Assembly: GCF_023343835.1 (NCBI RefSeq)
Contig: NC_064437.1
Coordinates: forward strand, 14,101,001-14,165,000
Direction of reading: 5' to 3'
Length of the DNA stretch: 64,000 nucleotides
Source of the DNA: Lagopus muta
Taxonomy: Eukaryota; Chordata; Aves; Galliformes; Phasianidae
The translations under genes were made by a program, and so were the position numbers. Of the stretch, positions 37,869 through 49,170 are shown in pieces. Below the pieces are notes generated by a model. The model was not told the DNA's origin. It worked only from the letters and a program-made list of their open reading frames with translations, and did no database searches. How positions within the stretch are numbered: the first letter of the stretch is position 1; every line of letters starts with the position of its first letter.

Positions 37869-37874
37869 AATAAA
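37869..37874 (+). terminator. HS2ST1: Candidate distal poly(A) signal of HS2ST1
   Basis: Canonical AATAAA, followed after about 20 bases by an A-rich run (about 37891-37900) and then by GT-rich sequence (TGGTGTCCTGTC and TTTGTGTGTT) at about 37906-37935. Hexamer, cleavage zone and downstream GU element are correctly ordered and spaced. No earlier AATAAA was seen after the stop codon. Confidence 0.55.
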
Positions 37875-39110
37875 ACGCCCAGTGGGAAGGGGAAAAAAAA
37901 GAAGTCTGGTGTCCTGTCTTAATATTTGTGTGTTACATTCACGCGAAATGATCTTTTGCTAGAACGTTGTCACGCAGGATCCTGGACTTCATTTGCAGCT
38001 ATTGTGGTGGTGAAGGGGAGGAGTGAGCTGCAGTGTAGTTCATCTGTAATCACTTCATATGGCTATAACCAAATACATTTACAAATAAGCCTTTAGAATT
38101 TTCATTGGGCTTTCTGGCCAGAAATATAATAACTTTCCAGAGGATATATATTGTGCAGGAAGTGTCAATGAAAAGTTGTTTAATACTAAAATGGAACAGA
38201 AAATTGGCATTAAAAGAATGGATTGGTGCATACCTGCTTCTCTGCCTGCGAGAACAAACGACGTGACAGATGACTGTGGGACTGGAAGATGCTCCGTTAC
38301 TGCGGTGATGAGTGCGGTGTAAGAACTCGAGCAGAATAGAAATGTGGTTTGCATTTGTAGGCAAGCACTTCAAACAAGAAAATGCAGTGAGCATGGGTAC
38401 AACACTGTTTAGGATTTCTTCTGTGTACTGTAAACATGACCCTATAAACATTCCTTACTGCATGCACTGTGGAGCTGAACAAATCTCTGTCCCAGCCAAG
38501 TTTCCTAATGCGATAGTTCCTAAATATTCGGTTGTCAGCTGTGATGATTAGGAGCCGTGGTGCAGTTACTCAGCATCTTCCTCTTGAGGATTCTGCAAAC
38601 TTTAAAATCCTACTTTTGTTGCAAGTAGACTTTTCCTTGCTCCTGTCACTGGAAGAGATAAGTGTAATTGCTGTGTAGGAAACAAAGACTCTGCTTCTGT
38701 CAGCCAGTGGGAAGTGAAGGAAGAAATTGCCTAGCCTATATAAAGGATGTTCCAAGGTCACCACGCCTTTTTCTGGAATGATGTAGTAAACAAAATGACA
38801 GCCAACAAAATTTACAGTACAAACAATCTTTTATTTAAGATGACAGTAGTTGCTCCTGTGAAAGCTGAAATGATGGTGGTGTTACAGATAGGAGTTAAGT
38901 ACTCACTGAACCTCTTTTTTTTTTTTCTTAACTGATGCTGCCATTTGCACGGGTAATTAATCTCATCAGTTAGAGTTCATGAGAGGCGAGTGAAAGAAGG
39001 GAAGATTTCTGCTTGTTTTTCACAGCTAGATTTTTTTGAAGGTCTTGTATTTTTGTTTCATTATTTACCGTTTGAGTCTTGCATTTTATTTCAGTATTAT
39101 TTCCTTACTT

Positions 39111-39116
39111 AATAAA
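39111..39116 (+). terminator. Alternative, more distal poly(A) signal
   Basis: Canonical AATAAA followed by AATGTC and GATGTTTTCTTC within 50 bases. The downstream element is weaker than that after 37869. It would lengthen the HS2ST1 3' UTR to about 5.5 kb if used. Confidence 0.25.
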
Positions 39117-39439
39117 ATACAAGAAGTCGCTAGTGAATGTCAAAGCAATGTCCAGATGTTTTCTTCAAGCACAAGTCCCCTGCTATGACCTCCCCCTGGC
39201 TTCATTACCACATAACGCAGATGTGGTAACTTTCAATAAGAGCTAATTTAAAAGACTAATAATACTCTTTATTAAAAAAAACCCTCTACAAAGAACACCT
39301 GTGGCCTAAAAATGAAGGCTTTGAGACCTTTCACCTTGTCATAATAACCAACTGCATCCTCATAAAAATGGAAAATACTGTGATAAACATTCTATGCCCA
39401 CTCTCTGTGTATTTACAAGGCTTGTCCTGAATACCAGTC

Positions 39440-39560
39440 TGATTCGCTGCACTCAGGCATTAATTACTTTTTTTGTAATAAACGTGGATCTCAAAATAAT
39501 TGCATGGAGAACAATTACCCATCTTCTTATTTTAAAAATATATAAAAATAAAAATCTCAG
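39440..39560. promoter_or_regulatory. Candidate conserved noncoding element
   Basis: AT-rich with CATTAATTACTT, AATAATTGCATGG and ACAATTACCCATC within about 80 bases: a cluster of homeodomain-type TAATT cores with intervening non-repetitive words. Conservation cannot be tested here. Confidence 0.25.
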
Positions 39561-41449
39561 AGCAAAATAGATTAAAATAGTGACTGAAGGGAATTGGGGT
39601 TATAGCTTAAGTAGAAAGGTATCACATTCCTCTGATATTTTAAGAAAAGGAATGCTACCTTGCTGATAGATGCATACATTGATCAGCCCATAATTAATAT
39701 AAATTCTGTTGTTTTGAATAAGAAAGCATTGTATTTCAAATAAATTCAGCATTATTAAGGCAACGCACTTTTCTATTTTGAGAGAGAAGCACGCCTGCTT
39801 TGGTGTGAAAATTTGAATGCCCTAATTGAACCAGAACTTTTGGACCTGATGCAGCAGTTACTGGAAAGTATTAACTGTCTCTTTAAAAAGAAAAGAAGTC
39901 TGAAGAATAATGCTTTTCTGGCCCTAACGGCATTATTGTCTTGACAAATATTGATTACCATTTTTAGCACAGCGTAGAATTTGGCATTCTTAATCTCCTT
40001 TATTTAGAATTTAATAACTTAAAATGTTGCATGATGTGGAGAATTGGCAGGGGGAAAAGGAATGCTTGACTGTTGGAGACGCATTCAGTTACAGGCTGGC
40101 TCTGTCAAGCCTGCCTCTGGGCCTTATGTAATGGCAACTGAATAGATGGGCAGCAGTTCTGTAGAGCAGTCAATATGGAAATAAAAGGCATCTGTGGAGA
40201 TAACAGTAAAGAGCAGAGAGGAAAGTGTAGGCAGATATCTAAACCACAATATGAGATTGCAGCCATTCTAACGTTAACAGCTAAGATGGCTATCTTTGGA
40301 CTAACTATCTGCTTTGGATCTTCAGTTCCTTCCCTAGACTGAATTAATGCATTCAAGGTTGCCACCATCAAGGCCATTGCTATTATAAGCAAGGCTTGCA
40401 CACTGACAAATGAAATCTCCCCTATTTATAACACCAGTCCAAGTGCCTTTATCCAGTACTTACAGCTAAGCTATGGCTCTGGAAAAGCAGATTGTGCTGC
40501 CCAGGAGTCCCGTCTGCTCTTCAAGTGTGATCGTTGCTTCTTGGAAGATGAAATGGTCAGTAATGGCGTGGTGTAAGTCACATCCAAGAAGTCTGGAGGA
40601 AAGCATTTCATGAAGCAATAATTAAACACTTTTTCTTGGTGTCCATTCAGAACAAGTTCACTGTCTCAGGCAGATTCCCGCCAGACATCTGTTAATACTA
40701 AACGCTACTGCTGAGAGATGGTTGGAAACCTGAGGTTTACTTTCAGCAAAAATTACTGTACACAGCGCTTTTTCTACAAAGACTTCTCAACAAATGTTGT
40801 GGATTGTTCTTTTTTCCTAAGGCAAAAGGGGAATTTTTACATCAAAATCAGAGCAAAACAGGAAAATTCCAGTACCCCTTCCCACCTCAGCAAATTCTTT
40901 TTCAATGCTTATTTTTTCCCCAAGTGAGTGGAAAAATGTGAGAGTACGACATCTGCATTCTGCCTCCTCCTTTTCTCAGCTGGCTCTGGGAGGTGCTGCA
41001 ATTTGTTCACAAGCCTTCCTAAGGACAAGTCTTATCTCACAGGTATTGTTGCAAGACATGAGGTCAAACTCCAATAGCGGGTTTATCAAACTTTGTGTTC
41101 ACTCAGGATCACCTTTGAGAGTAGTGGTGGCAGCAGAACTCCCTATCCTGTGTGTCAGGCAATGCTTGCTGGTTGTGCTGAACTCTGCGGAGCACCAGTG
41201 AGCATGCACACAGCCCCTTGGATGTGTTTCCATCTGATGGTCACTTAATTCAGCAAGAATTTTTAACTCCACTGTTTGTTTGTTTATTTATTTATATTAG
41301 TCTTTGTGCAGGACAAGAGCATGACAAGCTTAGAATCAGACTGCTATAGGCAGGCTTTATTAACAAAAGTTTTGAAGCTGGCTTTTGTAGCTGTAAGCAT
41401 TTTGGTTCTGTAACCCCTCATCTCCAATTCACCCAGCCAGAAACGTCTT

Positions 41450-41486
41450 CATATTTATATATGTGTATATATCCATGTATATATTC
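41450..41486. repeat. Short TA-rich microsatellite-like stretch
   Basis: Interrupted TATATA / TGTATATAT units over about 37 bases. Confidence 0.7.
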
Positions 41487-42069
41487 ATAGTTCTTATTCC
41501 TTGATCGCTCTGGAGAGCAAATTACAAAACCAAAGAGTCATATTCAAAGACCTTTTTGGAAGCCAAGTTTGAAAACATTGTCAGCAGCCAGGAGGACTAA
41601 AGCATGCCTAGACAGATGCTCCATTGCATTTCAAATCCAACTTTGTGTATCTGAAGCATCCTCTCTGCACCTGTTGAGCAATGCAGCTTGGGTTTTACTT
41701 GGTTCTAGTACCTAGGAAACAAATTTGAAAGATCTTTCTCCTGTGAAATATAGTCAAGTTTATTGCTCCTTTAGTCTTTTCCAGGACGACTGTGTACGTT
41801 GTGACTGAGAGCATGGAGAAACGCTGATGTTGCAGTTAATTGTAGATATCGTCATGCTTATTCAAATGTATTGCAGCATTTTATGTTTTGCTTATGCAGG
41901 TTGATTTAAATTCATCAATTTTCTTGCATTTTCTCATGCATGCGGGAAAAGTCTTGTTTGACATCCAGAAGTGCTTTCTGTGTTGATAGACTGTCCTCCA
42001 TGCCAATCTCATTATGTTTATCCAATTTTGAACAGCGATAACTGGAAGTCTTGTTGCCTTGCTCCACAG

Positions 42070-42700
42070 TTGCTCTGCAAAGAAGAACCTGGCGGTCCTG
42101 GTAGATGAGAAACTGGACATGAGCCAGCAGTGTGCACTAGCAGCCCAGAAGACCAACTGTGTTCTGGGCTGCATTAAAAAAGGGGAGGCCAGCAGGAAGA
42201 GGGAGGTGATTGTCGCCCTCCACTTGGCTCTTGTGAGGCCTCATCTGGAGTACTGCATCCAGGCCTGGGGTCTCCAGTACAGGAAGGGCGTGGAGCTCCT
42301 GGAACAAGTCCATAGGGGGGCCACTAAAATGATCTGGAGCACCTCTCCTATGAAGAAAGGTTGAGGAAACTGGGCTTGGAGAAGAGAAGGCTCATTGTGT
42401 CTTTTCAATACTTGAAGGGACCTTATAAACAGGAGGGGGAACAGCTGTTTAAGGTGGATAGTGATATGACAAGGGGGGATGGTTTTAAACTGAGAGAGGA
42501 GAGGTTTAGGTTAGATATTAGGAGGAAGATTTTCACTCAGAGGGTGGTGACACACTGGAACAGGTTGCCCAAGGAGGCTGTGGATGCCCCATCCCTGGAG
42601 GCATTCAAGGCCAGGCTGGATGTGGCTCTGGGCAGCCTGGTCTGGTGGTTGGCGACCCTGCTCATGGCAGGGGGGTTGAAACGAGATGACCACTATGGTC
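42070..42700 (+). pseudogene. CR1 ORF2 remnant, frameshifted
   Basis: The C-terminal part of the CR1 reverse transcriptase, with a frameshift between the segment ending near 42330 and the segment starting near 42340. The endonuclease and the catalytic YADD part of the reverse transcriptase are absent, lost by 5' truncation. No function is expected. Confidence 0.85.
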
Positions 42701-42732
42701 CTTTTCAACCCAGACCATTCTTTGATTCTATG
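42070..42732 (+). mobile_element. 5'-truncated CR1 LINE (reverse transcriptase C-terminus and 3' tail)
   Basis: Two overlapping open frames together cover the end of CR1 ORF2. The first reads [20 protein letters not shown] and [14 protein letters not shown]. After a frame change near 42330-42370 the second reads GDGFKLREERFRLDIRRK and VTHWNRLPKEAVDAPSLEAF. These are hallmark CR1 reverse transcriptase C-terminal blocks. The 3' end has two imperfect copies of the CR1 8-bp tail, ATTCTTTG ATTCTATG, at 42717-42732. The start near 42070 is where similarity begins. It is a dead copy, being truncated and frameshifted. Confidence 0.92.
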
Positions 42733-43519
42733 CTGTAGAAGGCAGGAAATGGGAATTGGGTATCATAGGCATATTCTAATTCTTGAGTCTATGATATTCC
42801 ATGGGTAGAAGCAATGCAAAGTTAGTGTTGGGGTAACACTATTTGGCAATTTTTCAAACGTGGAGCTTGAATTGAGATTTTTGTTGGGTTAATGTAGTTA
42901 TCTAACAAATTGAATGGTTGGTTGGTTGGTGGTTTTTTTCCAGGTTGAGCAAAAACCAGAAACTTTCTAGGAAAGTAAACTATCTAGTTTCAGTGTTGTA
43001 AGTATTAACAACTGCCCACAGTTTGGCATCTGAATTCATAATTGTTGGCTTTACTCTTGCAAAACCAGCCAGAAAAATGTTTTCTGTCGCTCCTGCTTCT
43101 TGTTATGGAAACACATTTCCAACAATTTTTTAAAAGTCATTTCCTCTCCACATTCTCTTTTGTAATCACATCTGCAAGAAAAATGTGAGTTAGGAACATT
43201 AATCATTTGGGAGTCTTGTATCTAAGTCTTTGAAGACAAAGTGCTGCTTCTGCTGACTGTAGACTTTTTTGCCCGGGGTGGTTTCCTCTTTCCACCTAAA
43301 TCAAAAAATCCCATACTGCTGTTCTCCCAAATCAGGCAGAGGGGAGTGAGAACCCTAAAGGAATAAATAGCTGGTTTTCATATGATGTCACTGCCATAAA
43401 AAAGCAGGCCAGTAACAAAATCTTGAAGACTTTGAGAATCGTTGTTAAAACAATATAAATGAAAAACAAAGCCAAATTTTCCACCTGCTCAAAGCTGCAG
43501 CAAAAAACCCACATCACTT

Positions 43520-43543
43520 AAAAAAAAACAAAAACAAAAACAA
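43520..43543 (+). repeat. A-rich (CAAAAA)n stretch
   Basis: A9 followed by repeated CAAAAA units over 24 bases. Confidence 0.75.
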
Positions 43544-45602
43544 TAGGATTCCATCCACATTCTGCAGTTTGGCTTCTAAGCTGCAACAACCTACACATCG
43601 CTCACTGTAAGAAATGCATCAAATGGTAAGTTTTATTAGCAGTGTTTGCTCATCCCCCCAATTTCTGTGAAGAATATGCAACTCACGAGCAAAAGTGGCT
43701 GGTGGGCAAAGGCTTTTCTCCTGAAAAGCACAGAAAAGATTACCTGTGAAATATATTGGTGTTTGCTTCTAGGAATGGTCATTTTCCAGGTGGCCACTGA
43801 CACACAGCGTAAGTGAAAAGTTTAAGCAGCTTCCCTGTCGTTACTCATCAGAGATAGATATTTCACTCAATGCACACGATGTAAGTAGACTAACACAGAT
43901 GCAGTGCATTCCTGCATCTTTTACTTTTCATTCTTCCAACCTTCTCTGGGCATTTGTTGTCATCATCATCCATCTGTTAGAGAGAAGACTCTCCATCAGG
44001 TAAGAGCTATCTTTTCCTATCAGGAGCAGCATGGATTCTTGTTCTTTGCAAATGATGCTGTGTAAGAAACGTCAGTATTACTACACATAAATAATGTTAT
44101 TGGCACATAAATCAATAGTACTACAGATTAAAAGGAAAATTTGTATTGGTAAGCAGCTTTTCCGTGTGGCTGCCATAATACCCAATTAATGGCATTTTCT
44201 GAGTCCATTTAATCTTTTGCAGTCTTTTTTTAGAAAACCTGGTAGTTATCCATGTTAGAGATGAGGCATTGAAGCACGCGTGAGATTTATCTGTCCTGAG
44301 GATCTTCTCATTTTCCCTGTTGCCCGCATGCAGGCTCAGCCCCAGCCCTGAGCAGGGATCTACTGCTGCTCCGGCAGGGATTTGCCATGCAGGGATGTGC
44401 CAGCAGGGAGCAGCTCAGCTGGATTCCCTCTTCTGTTGGCCATCAGGTACAGGAGCAGTTGTGTTGTGGCCTGGTGAGTATGCCTGTTGGGAGTGGTTTG
44501 ATACTGAAACACCACGCTAAAATAACAGTGAAGTTAGGAGAATAGACTTTTTATTGCACTCCTAAAACAGGAGTGTGTTGCCTGGAAGTAGAGCAATGAT
44601 GTTGGTGTAGGTGAATTGCCTTCAGTTATGCAAGAATACTGTGGAAAAGCTAAGAATTAAGCACCCTTGCTGAAGGGCTCCTCCTACATCCCCTCACTAG
44701 CCTTCCTCCCATGTAACTTTCTACCTTGGCATGACTAATGCTTCAAATTAATGTGTACTAACCTCTAGCATTTTAGTATAATAACATGAAAATTTGTCTT
44801 CATGCAGAACTTAATTTTTGTACTCGCTTGTCATGTTCCAAGCAGCAGGGAAGGGTCAAGGAACAGGTGTGGGTGTCTGGGAGCTCTATACCTGCAGCTT
44901 TCCATTTGGTCACAGCTAAAAAGTGCCTCAAACCCACTGCTGCTGTCCAAAGCTACATCAAGGCACAAGATTTTGCTCCCCAAGACTCCAAATAAGCCCT
45001 AATTCCTGAAGTGGGAAAAAACAAGCAGCAAATTCTAGGAAGGTGGAACTCCTCTGAATCATTTGGAAAAGGATCAGAACAGAAGCAGTTGTGTGTGCGG
45101 CACAGCTGGGGAGAGTGGTGCAGCAATTGCACCTGTTTCCCCTTGTCTGATTCTTGCTTCTGTGGTTTCATGTGATCAGAGGAAAGAATTGCCATGATTA
45201 CACTCTTTATTTGTCTACTGCTATAACCACTTTAATAACAAAGGGGATAAAAATCAGAAAAGTTGATCTGATTGATCACCCTTGTAGCCACTGGGAGCAA
45301 GATGGGAGCAAGATTTTTCTGACTATTCTGTAGTGAATGCTTGGGATAGCCTAGTGCTGGAGTACATGCAAAAGGTGGGAGCAAGTGGGGAGACAGAGAA
45401 CACTGTACTGTGCAGAATCTGCCCACCTGCATTTCTAGATCAGCATCCATCGTGTCCAAACTCCTCTAATGGTGACTAAGCTGATGATGCGTTAACTTTG
45501 CTTAATTTTGGAAAAGAAAGAAAGCATCTTCCCCTGCCTCAGGAAAATGAAAGCGTGAGCATATTGGTCTGAGGTCACCCCCCAAAGAAAAAAAGAAAGG
45601 AG

Positions 45603-45628
45603 AAAAAAAAAACAAACTTTTTTTTTTT
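45603..45628. repeat. A10/T11 inverted homopolymer
   Basis: A10 at 45603-45612 and T11 at 45618-45628 are separated by five bases (CAAAC), forming a perfect A:T stem with a small loop. It sits about 140 bases before the CpG-rich region begins. Confidence 0.85.
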
Positions 45629-45769
45629 GCTATGTGTTCAGGCCTGTGTTTTACCAAAACCATGCCCAGGCCATGCAGTGTTTGAAAGGATAGTACCTCC
45701 CCTTACTTTCAAAGTATCTGTGTGCTGTAAATATGTTGCTGTGCTGCAGCGTCTCCTCAGCTCAGGGAA

Positions 45770-46830
45770 CAACGCCTGCAGATCTTCGCACACCCACGTG
45801 TCGCTGCGTGCCGGGCTCTAAAGCTACAGACTTAACTCTGCCCAGCTGCGTGCTGCGAAGGTCGCCGCCGCACCCGGTCGCCCAATTGCACACGTGGTGT
45901 TTGCAGGACCATGTTGCTCTGATGGCCTCTTAACACTCGCTACATCTGGGGCTGGTGCTTTTCGCAAGGTGGCAACAACTTTAAAACTGCCGTGCGTGGC
46001 TTTGCACTTTGCAATGATGTAGAAACCTGCGTGTCAGATGACCCAACGCCTGACCCGGCACCGTGCTTGAAGAGGGCAGGGCCGCGGCGCTGGGGCTGGA
46101 ACTCAGTTCAGTGAGGCCATCACCTAACCTTCAAAGCGAGATTTTGGGAGGAAGAGCCCCATCTGATCCTTATCGGGAGCAGACGAAAGCCACGCGTTGC
46201 TTTTTCCTTTTGACGTGTGCAATTAGTTCGGCTCGTGTAGAAGACACACGGCAACGGCAACGTGCGCTGCTGCCAGCCGGGCCCGCCGCGTGCCGCCCCT
46301 CAGGCGCCGCTCCATCACGCGCAGGCCGCGGCAGCCCCTGCAGAGCGCCGGCACCCCGACTGCGGCCTGCAGCAGCAGGGCCGCGCGGGCTCCTCGTAAA
46401 CCCCTGCGTGAACCCGTGGGTCTCTCTGTGCGTTTGCCCGGTGCTGCTGCTCCCGCCCAAAGAAGCCTCGCTGTTTTTATGGGGTGATGTGTCTGCCCGT
46501 GGCAGACTACAGCTGCGGCTCCCCACCGGCCCTGAGCCTGCTTCGGACACGAGGGTGACGCGCACAGCAGCAGCGGCTCTTTGAGGTTCCACGGTGCTAA
46601 AGGTAGTTGGTTTTTGTATGAAGGGCAAAATGGAGGTAGCGGAGGCTCCGGGAACGAGCGGCCGGCGCCGTGCCCGCTGCGGGTCCCGCGGGCCGGCGGT
46701 AGGGCGCTAGGTGGCGCGCACGGAGCGGCGCTGAGGGGCCGCCGTCCCCCCCCCCAACGCGGCCGCCCCCCGCACGGCGCCCCGCGGGGCAGCTGCGGGC
46801 GTCGCTTTGGCGTTCTGCGTTCAGGTTTCC
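45770..46830. promoter_or_regulatory. Orphan CpG island, intergenic
   Basis: CpG frequency rises from about 45770 and becomes very dense at 46250-46820, with GC-box-like G/C runs, a C10 run (46746-46755) and CCCCGCGGGG. The flanks are AT-rich and CpG-poor. No known first coding exon is seen in it; open frames on both strands reflect the GC bias. Such islands usually mark promoters. Candidates are an unannotated noncoding RNA or a distal 5' exon of the next gene (LMO4 in other vertebrates). The island is seen; the promoter role is inferred. Confidence 0.7.
46704..46717 (+). promoter_or_regulatory. CTCF-like site in the CpG island
   Basis: GCGCTAGGTGGCGC matches CCASYAGRKGGCRS at 12 of 14 positions, including the whole AGRKGGC core. 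About a dozen 12/14 matches are expected by chance in a window this size (my estimate under equal base frequencies), so context in an unmethylated-type island is what raises it. Confidence 0.4.
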
Positions 46831-48399
46831 GCCTTGTTTTAAGCAGAACCTTCTGGAGCCTTTCTGTGGCCGGTCTTAGCGGTAAATTGAGCCCAGTTAC
46901 CTTACTAAAACGAAGGGCTGCTTTAAGTAACCACCCTGATGTTGTATTTATATGAATGAAGAATTAACCTTAAGAGGTTGCCCTTCTCAGAAAATGGATT
47001 GTGCACTCGGCTCTCCCTATTGATTAGTTTGGGTATTTAAAGTGCTGTGCTTTATCTCCCAGCTGCACGGTAAGTTTGTCGTGATGATACTTGAAGGAGC
47101 ACATTGACACTGTTTATTTTCCCAAAGCATTTTGCCTTAGCTCTTGGCCTCGCACTGCTCCTTTGAGCAGTATGGTGTTGTATGAAGGAGCAGTGATAAC
47201 CCTTCTGTATAAGTAAGCGTGGGGTGGAACATCTCTATTGGGCAGGGATGCTGTGCTGCAAACATGCATTACATTGGAGCTGGCACAGCGAGGGTGGCGG
47301 TCCTGAAGGGCTTTTCAGGAATCTTCCCATGTGAAAGGACAGTGGGAGGCTTGTCAGGAGCTCTGCTCTCTCCAAAAGTTCATTTCTTCTTGGAGCTGCA
47401 GATAGTGGAGCTGTCCCGATAGCTGCAGGGTGCTTCTGGACTGGTCTGCGTCAGGGCTGGGAATGGTGGGCTGGTGCCAGGAGCAGTAGGTGTGATGCCC
47501 TGTCATGGCCAGACCCCACGAGAAACACCGGCCCATGCTGGGCTCCTGCTAACCCAGGCCCATGGTGCCATGCTCATGATGGGCACCAGCTCCACCAAAG
47601 CAGCTGTTTCCACAGCTGTCAGTCTGTAACCCTCCCTCTGCTTCCCTCTCTGGTTTCTCAAGTTTACAGATCTGCTTTTGGTGTCTCAATGGGTGCTTGC
47701 CGCCCCTCTCCTAACCCGATATCCTGCTCGGTGGTGGGAACATGCGTGCTGCTTAAAATCCCCAAACAAAATGGAAAGGCTTTGGTTTAGTTGAAAAGGA
47801 CGTTGAATTCTGCTCGCGATCTGTAATGCAATTAGCGTTATTTGACTTGGCAGCCTTCGAAGGGCCTGCGTGGGCTGCAGGCTGTGCAGGCCTGGAGACG
47901 GCCTCGCTCTAGGCAGCAGGGCTGGGGGGAACTCAGGGTAATTCACATTCCCAGTCCTTCAGTGCGTTCTCTCCCATCTCCTCTTCTGTCTGCCCTCAGT
48001 GCTGTGAGGCTGCAGCCCAACCCCAGCCTCTGGCTGCTTCCACTCAGTGCTGCCCCACTGGCAGGAAAACAACCCTGGGTCAGAACCCACATCTGTGTTT
48101 CTGGGGCTAAATCATTCCTTGTAAGGGAAACAGTGTTTGGCTGGTGTATCTGGCTTGCTAATTGCTTTAACCAGCTGCAAAGATTTCAGTCTGTTCTTGA
48201 GCTGTCTGTGCAAACTTACAGCATAGCGTGATTTTTAGATCCTGCCCTGCCCACAACCAGAACGTATAAACAAGTCCTGTTGTAGGAAAGCAGCACCAAG
48301 TTGTGAGTTATGCTTGCAGAGGTTATGAGAGACAGGAAGTTATGGGCAAATTGATTTTGGTGCTGGAAAACCAGGGATTTCCCCCCCTTCCCCCAAGTA

Positions 48400-48740
48400 A
48401 TGACTGTAAAGCATGCTAATGCTATTCAACGTTAGTGCATTAAAGAGTGGCCTTATTAATTCAAGACATAAAGGCAACAAAATAAGCTGTTAAATTTAAA
48501 ATATAATACACGCATAATGAGAAAAAATGTGTGAAAGCTTTATTCGAATGAAAATGTAGAATTGTTTGAGCTGTTGAAGTATCTTTTGTGCTGAGTTATG
48601 AGCATATGTAATAGATTTAATTATTAATTTCTCCATTGTTCTATGCACACAGACAGGGTTCAAGGCACAGTCATTCTCAGGCTTTCATAGATCTAATTTG
48701 TATAATTATTGCCTGAATAAAAGATTGCGCCAATTCCTAG
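48400..48740. promoter_or_regulatory. Candidate conserved noncoding element
   Basis: Unique AT-rich sequence with GCATGCTAATGC, TTATTAATTC, GCATAATGAG and TTTAATTATTAATTTC. Homeodomain and POU-type cores are dense and there is no simple repeat. Confidence 0.3.
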
Positions 48741-49039
48741 CTCGCTCCTTCATTCTCTGAAGCACTACCTCGATGCTGCTCTCCAAAAGGAGAGCACCTG
48801 CCAGTTCTTTGGGAATCACCTGATCCTCCCCGTGATGAGGCACGTTCCCGCTGACGCTCCTTTTTGAGCCTTTTTTGTCTAAATGAATTATCGTGCATCC
48901 TTTTTAATTTTATTGAACAAATTACATTTGTCAAAGTCTAGCTTTGTAAATAAATAGCTAGAGACACACGGATGCATATTGCTGCTGTTCAAGGTCTCTT
49001 GTTCTATTTATGGAAGCCAGATGAATGTGAAACAAAAGA

Positions 49040-49170
49040 GAAACTTTTCTCTAAAAGCAATTATCTTCCTGCATTCCCATCAGTATAATTATATTGCTGA
49101 GAATTTTAAAAAGTCATACAAGTAGAATTGAATACTTAAAATCGTGGCTGAGTCATTATGCAAAAGCTGA
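49040..49170. promoter_or_regulatory. Candidate conserved noncoding element
   Basis: GCAATTATC, ATAATTATATTG and GCTGAGTCATTATGCAAA, the last combining an AP-1/MAF-like TGAGTCA with an overlapping ATTATGCAAA octamer-like word. Confidence 0.25.

Larger units (their letters stand above)
33583..37900 (+). other. HS2ST1: HS2ST1 3' UTR (probable, about 4.3 kb)
   Basis: No splice donor or second gene is obvious after the stop codon, and the sequence is AT-rich with many ATTTA-type stretches, as in long vertebrate 3' UTRs. Reading from the stop codon, the first canonical AATAAA that I find is at 37869-37874, so the end is placed near 37890-37900. A variant ATTAAA at 36343-36348 could give a shorter form, and another AATAAA at 39111 a longer one. 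A10 followed by G8 at 35104-35121 and a purine tract at 37539-37564 are low-complexity. The exact end is inferred. Confidence 0.65.
37901..42069. other. Intergenic sequence, HS2ST1 end to CR1
   Basis: No gene is recognised. It contains a possible late poly(A) signal at 39111, an AT-rich block with several ATTAAT/TAATTA cores at 39440-39560, and a TA-rich stretch at 41450. Minus-strand frames at 38050-38451 and 40105-40401 show no known domain. Confidence 0.6.
42733..45769. other. Intergenic sequence between CR1 and the CpG island
   Basis: No gene or large repeat is recognised. Only short A-rich repeats (43520-43543, 45584-45628) stand out. Confidence 0.6.

Noticed and set aside
38050..38451. 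133-codon minus-strand open frame downstream of HS2ST1
   Set aside because: No known family features, and a second minus-strand frame overlaps it.
38737..38746. TATATAAAGG, a good TATA-box match
   Set aside because: No initiator, CpG content or open frame of interest follows; such words are common by chance in AT-rich DNA.
46063..46628. Overlapping long open frames on both strands in the CpG island (173 and 152 codons)
   Set aside because: GC-rich DNA has few stops by chance; both strands are open at once, the residues are Arg/Ala/Pro-biased, and no domain is visible.
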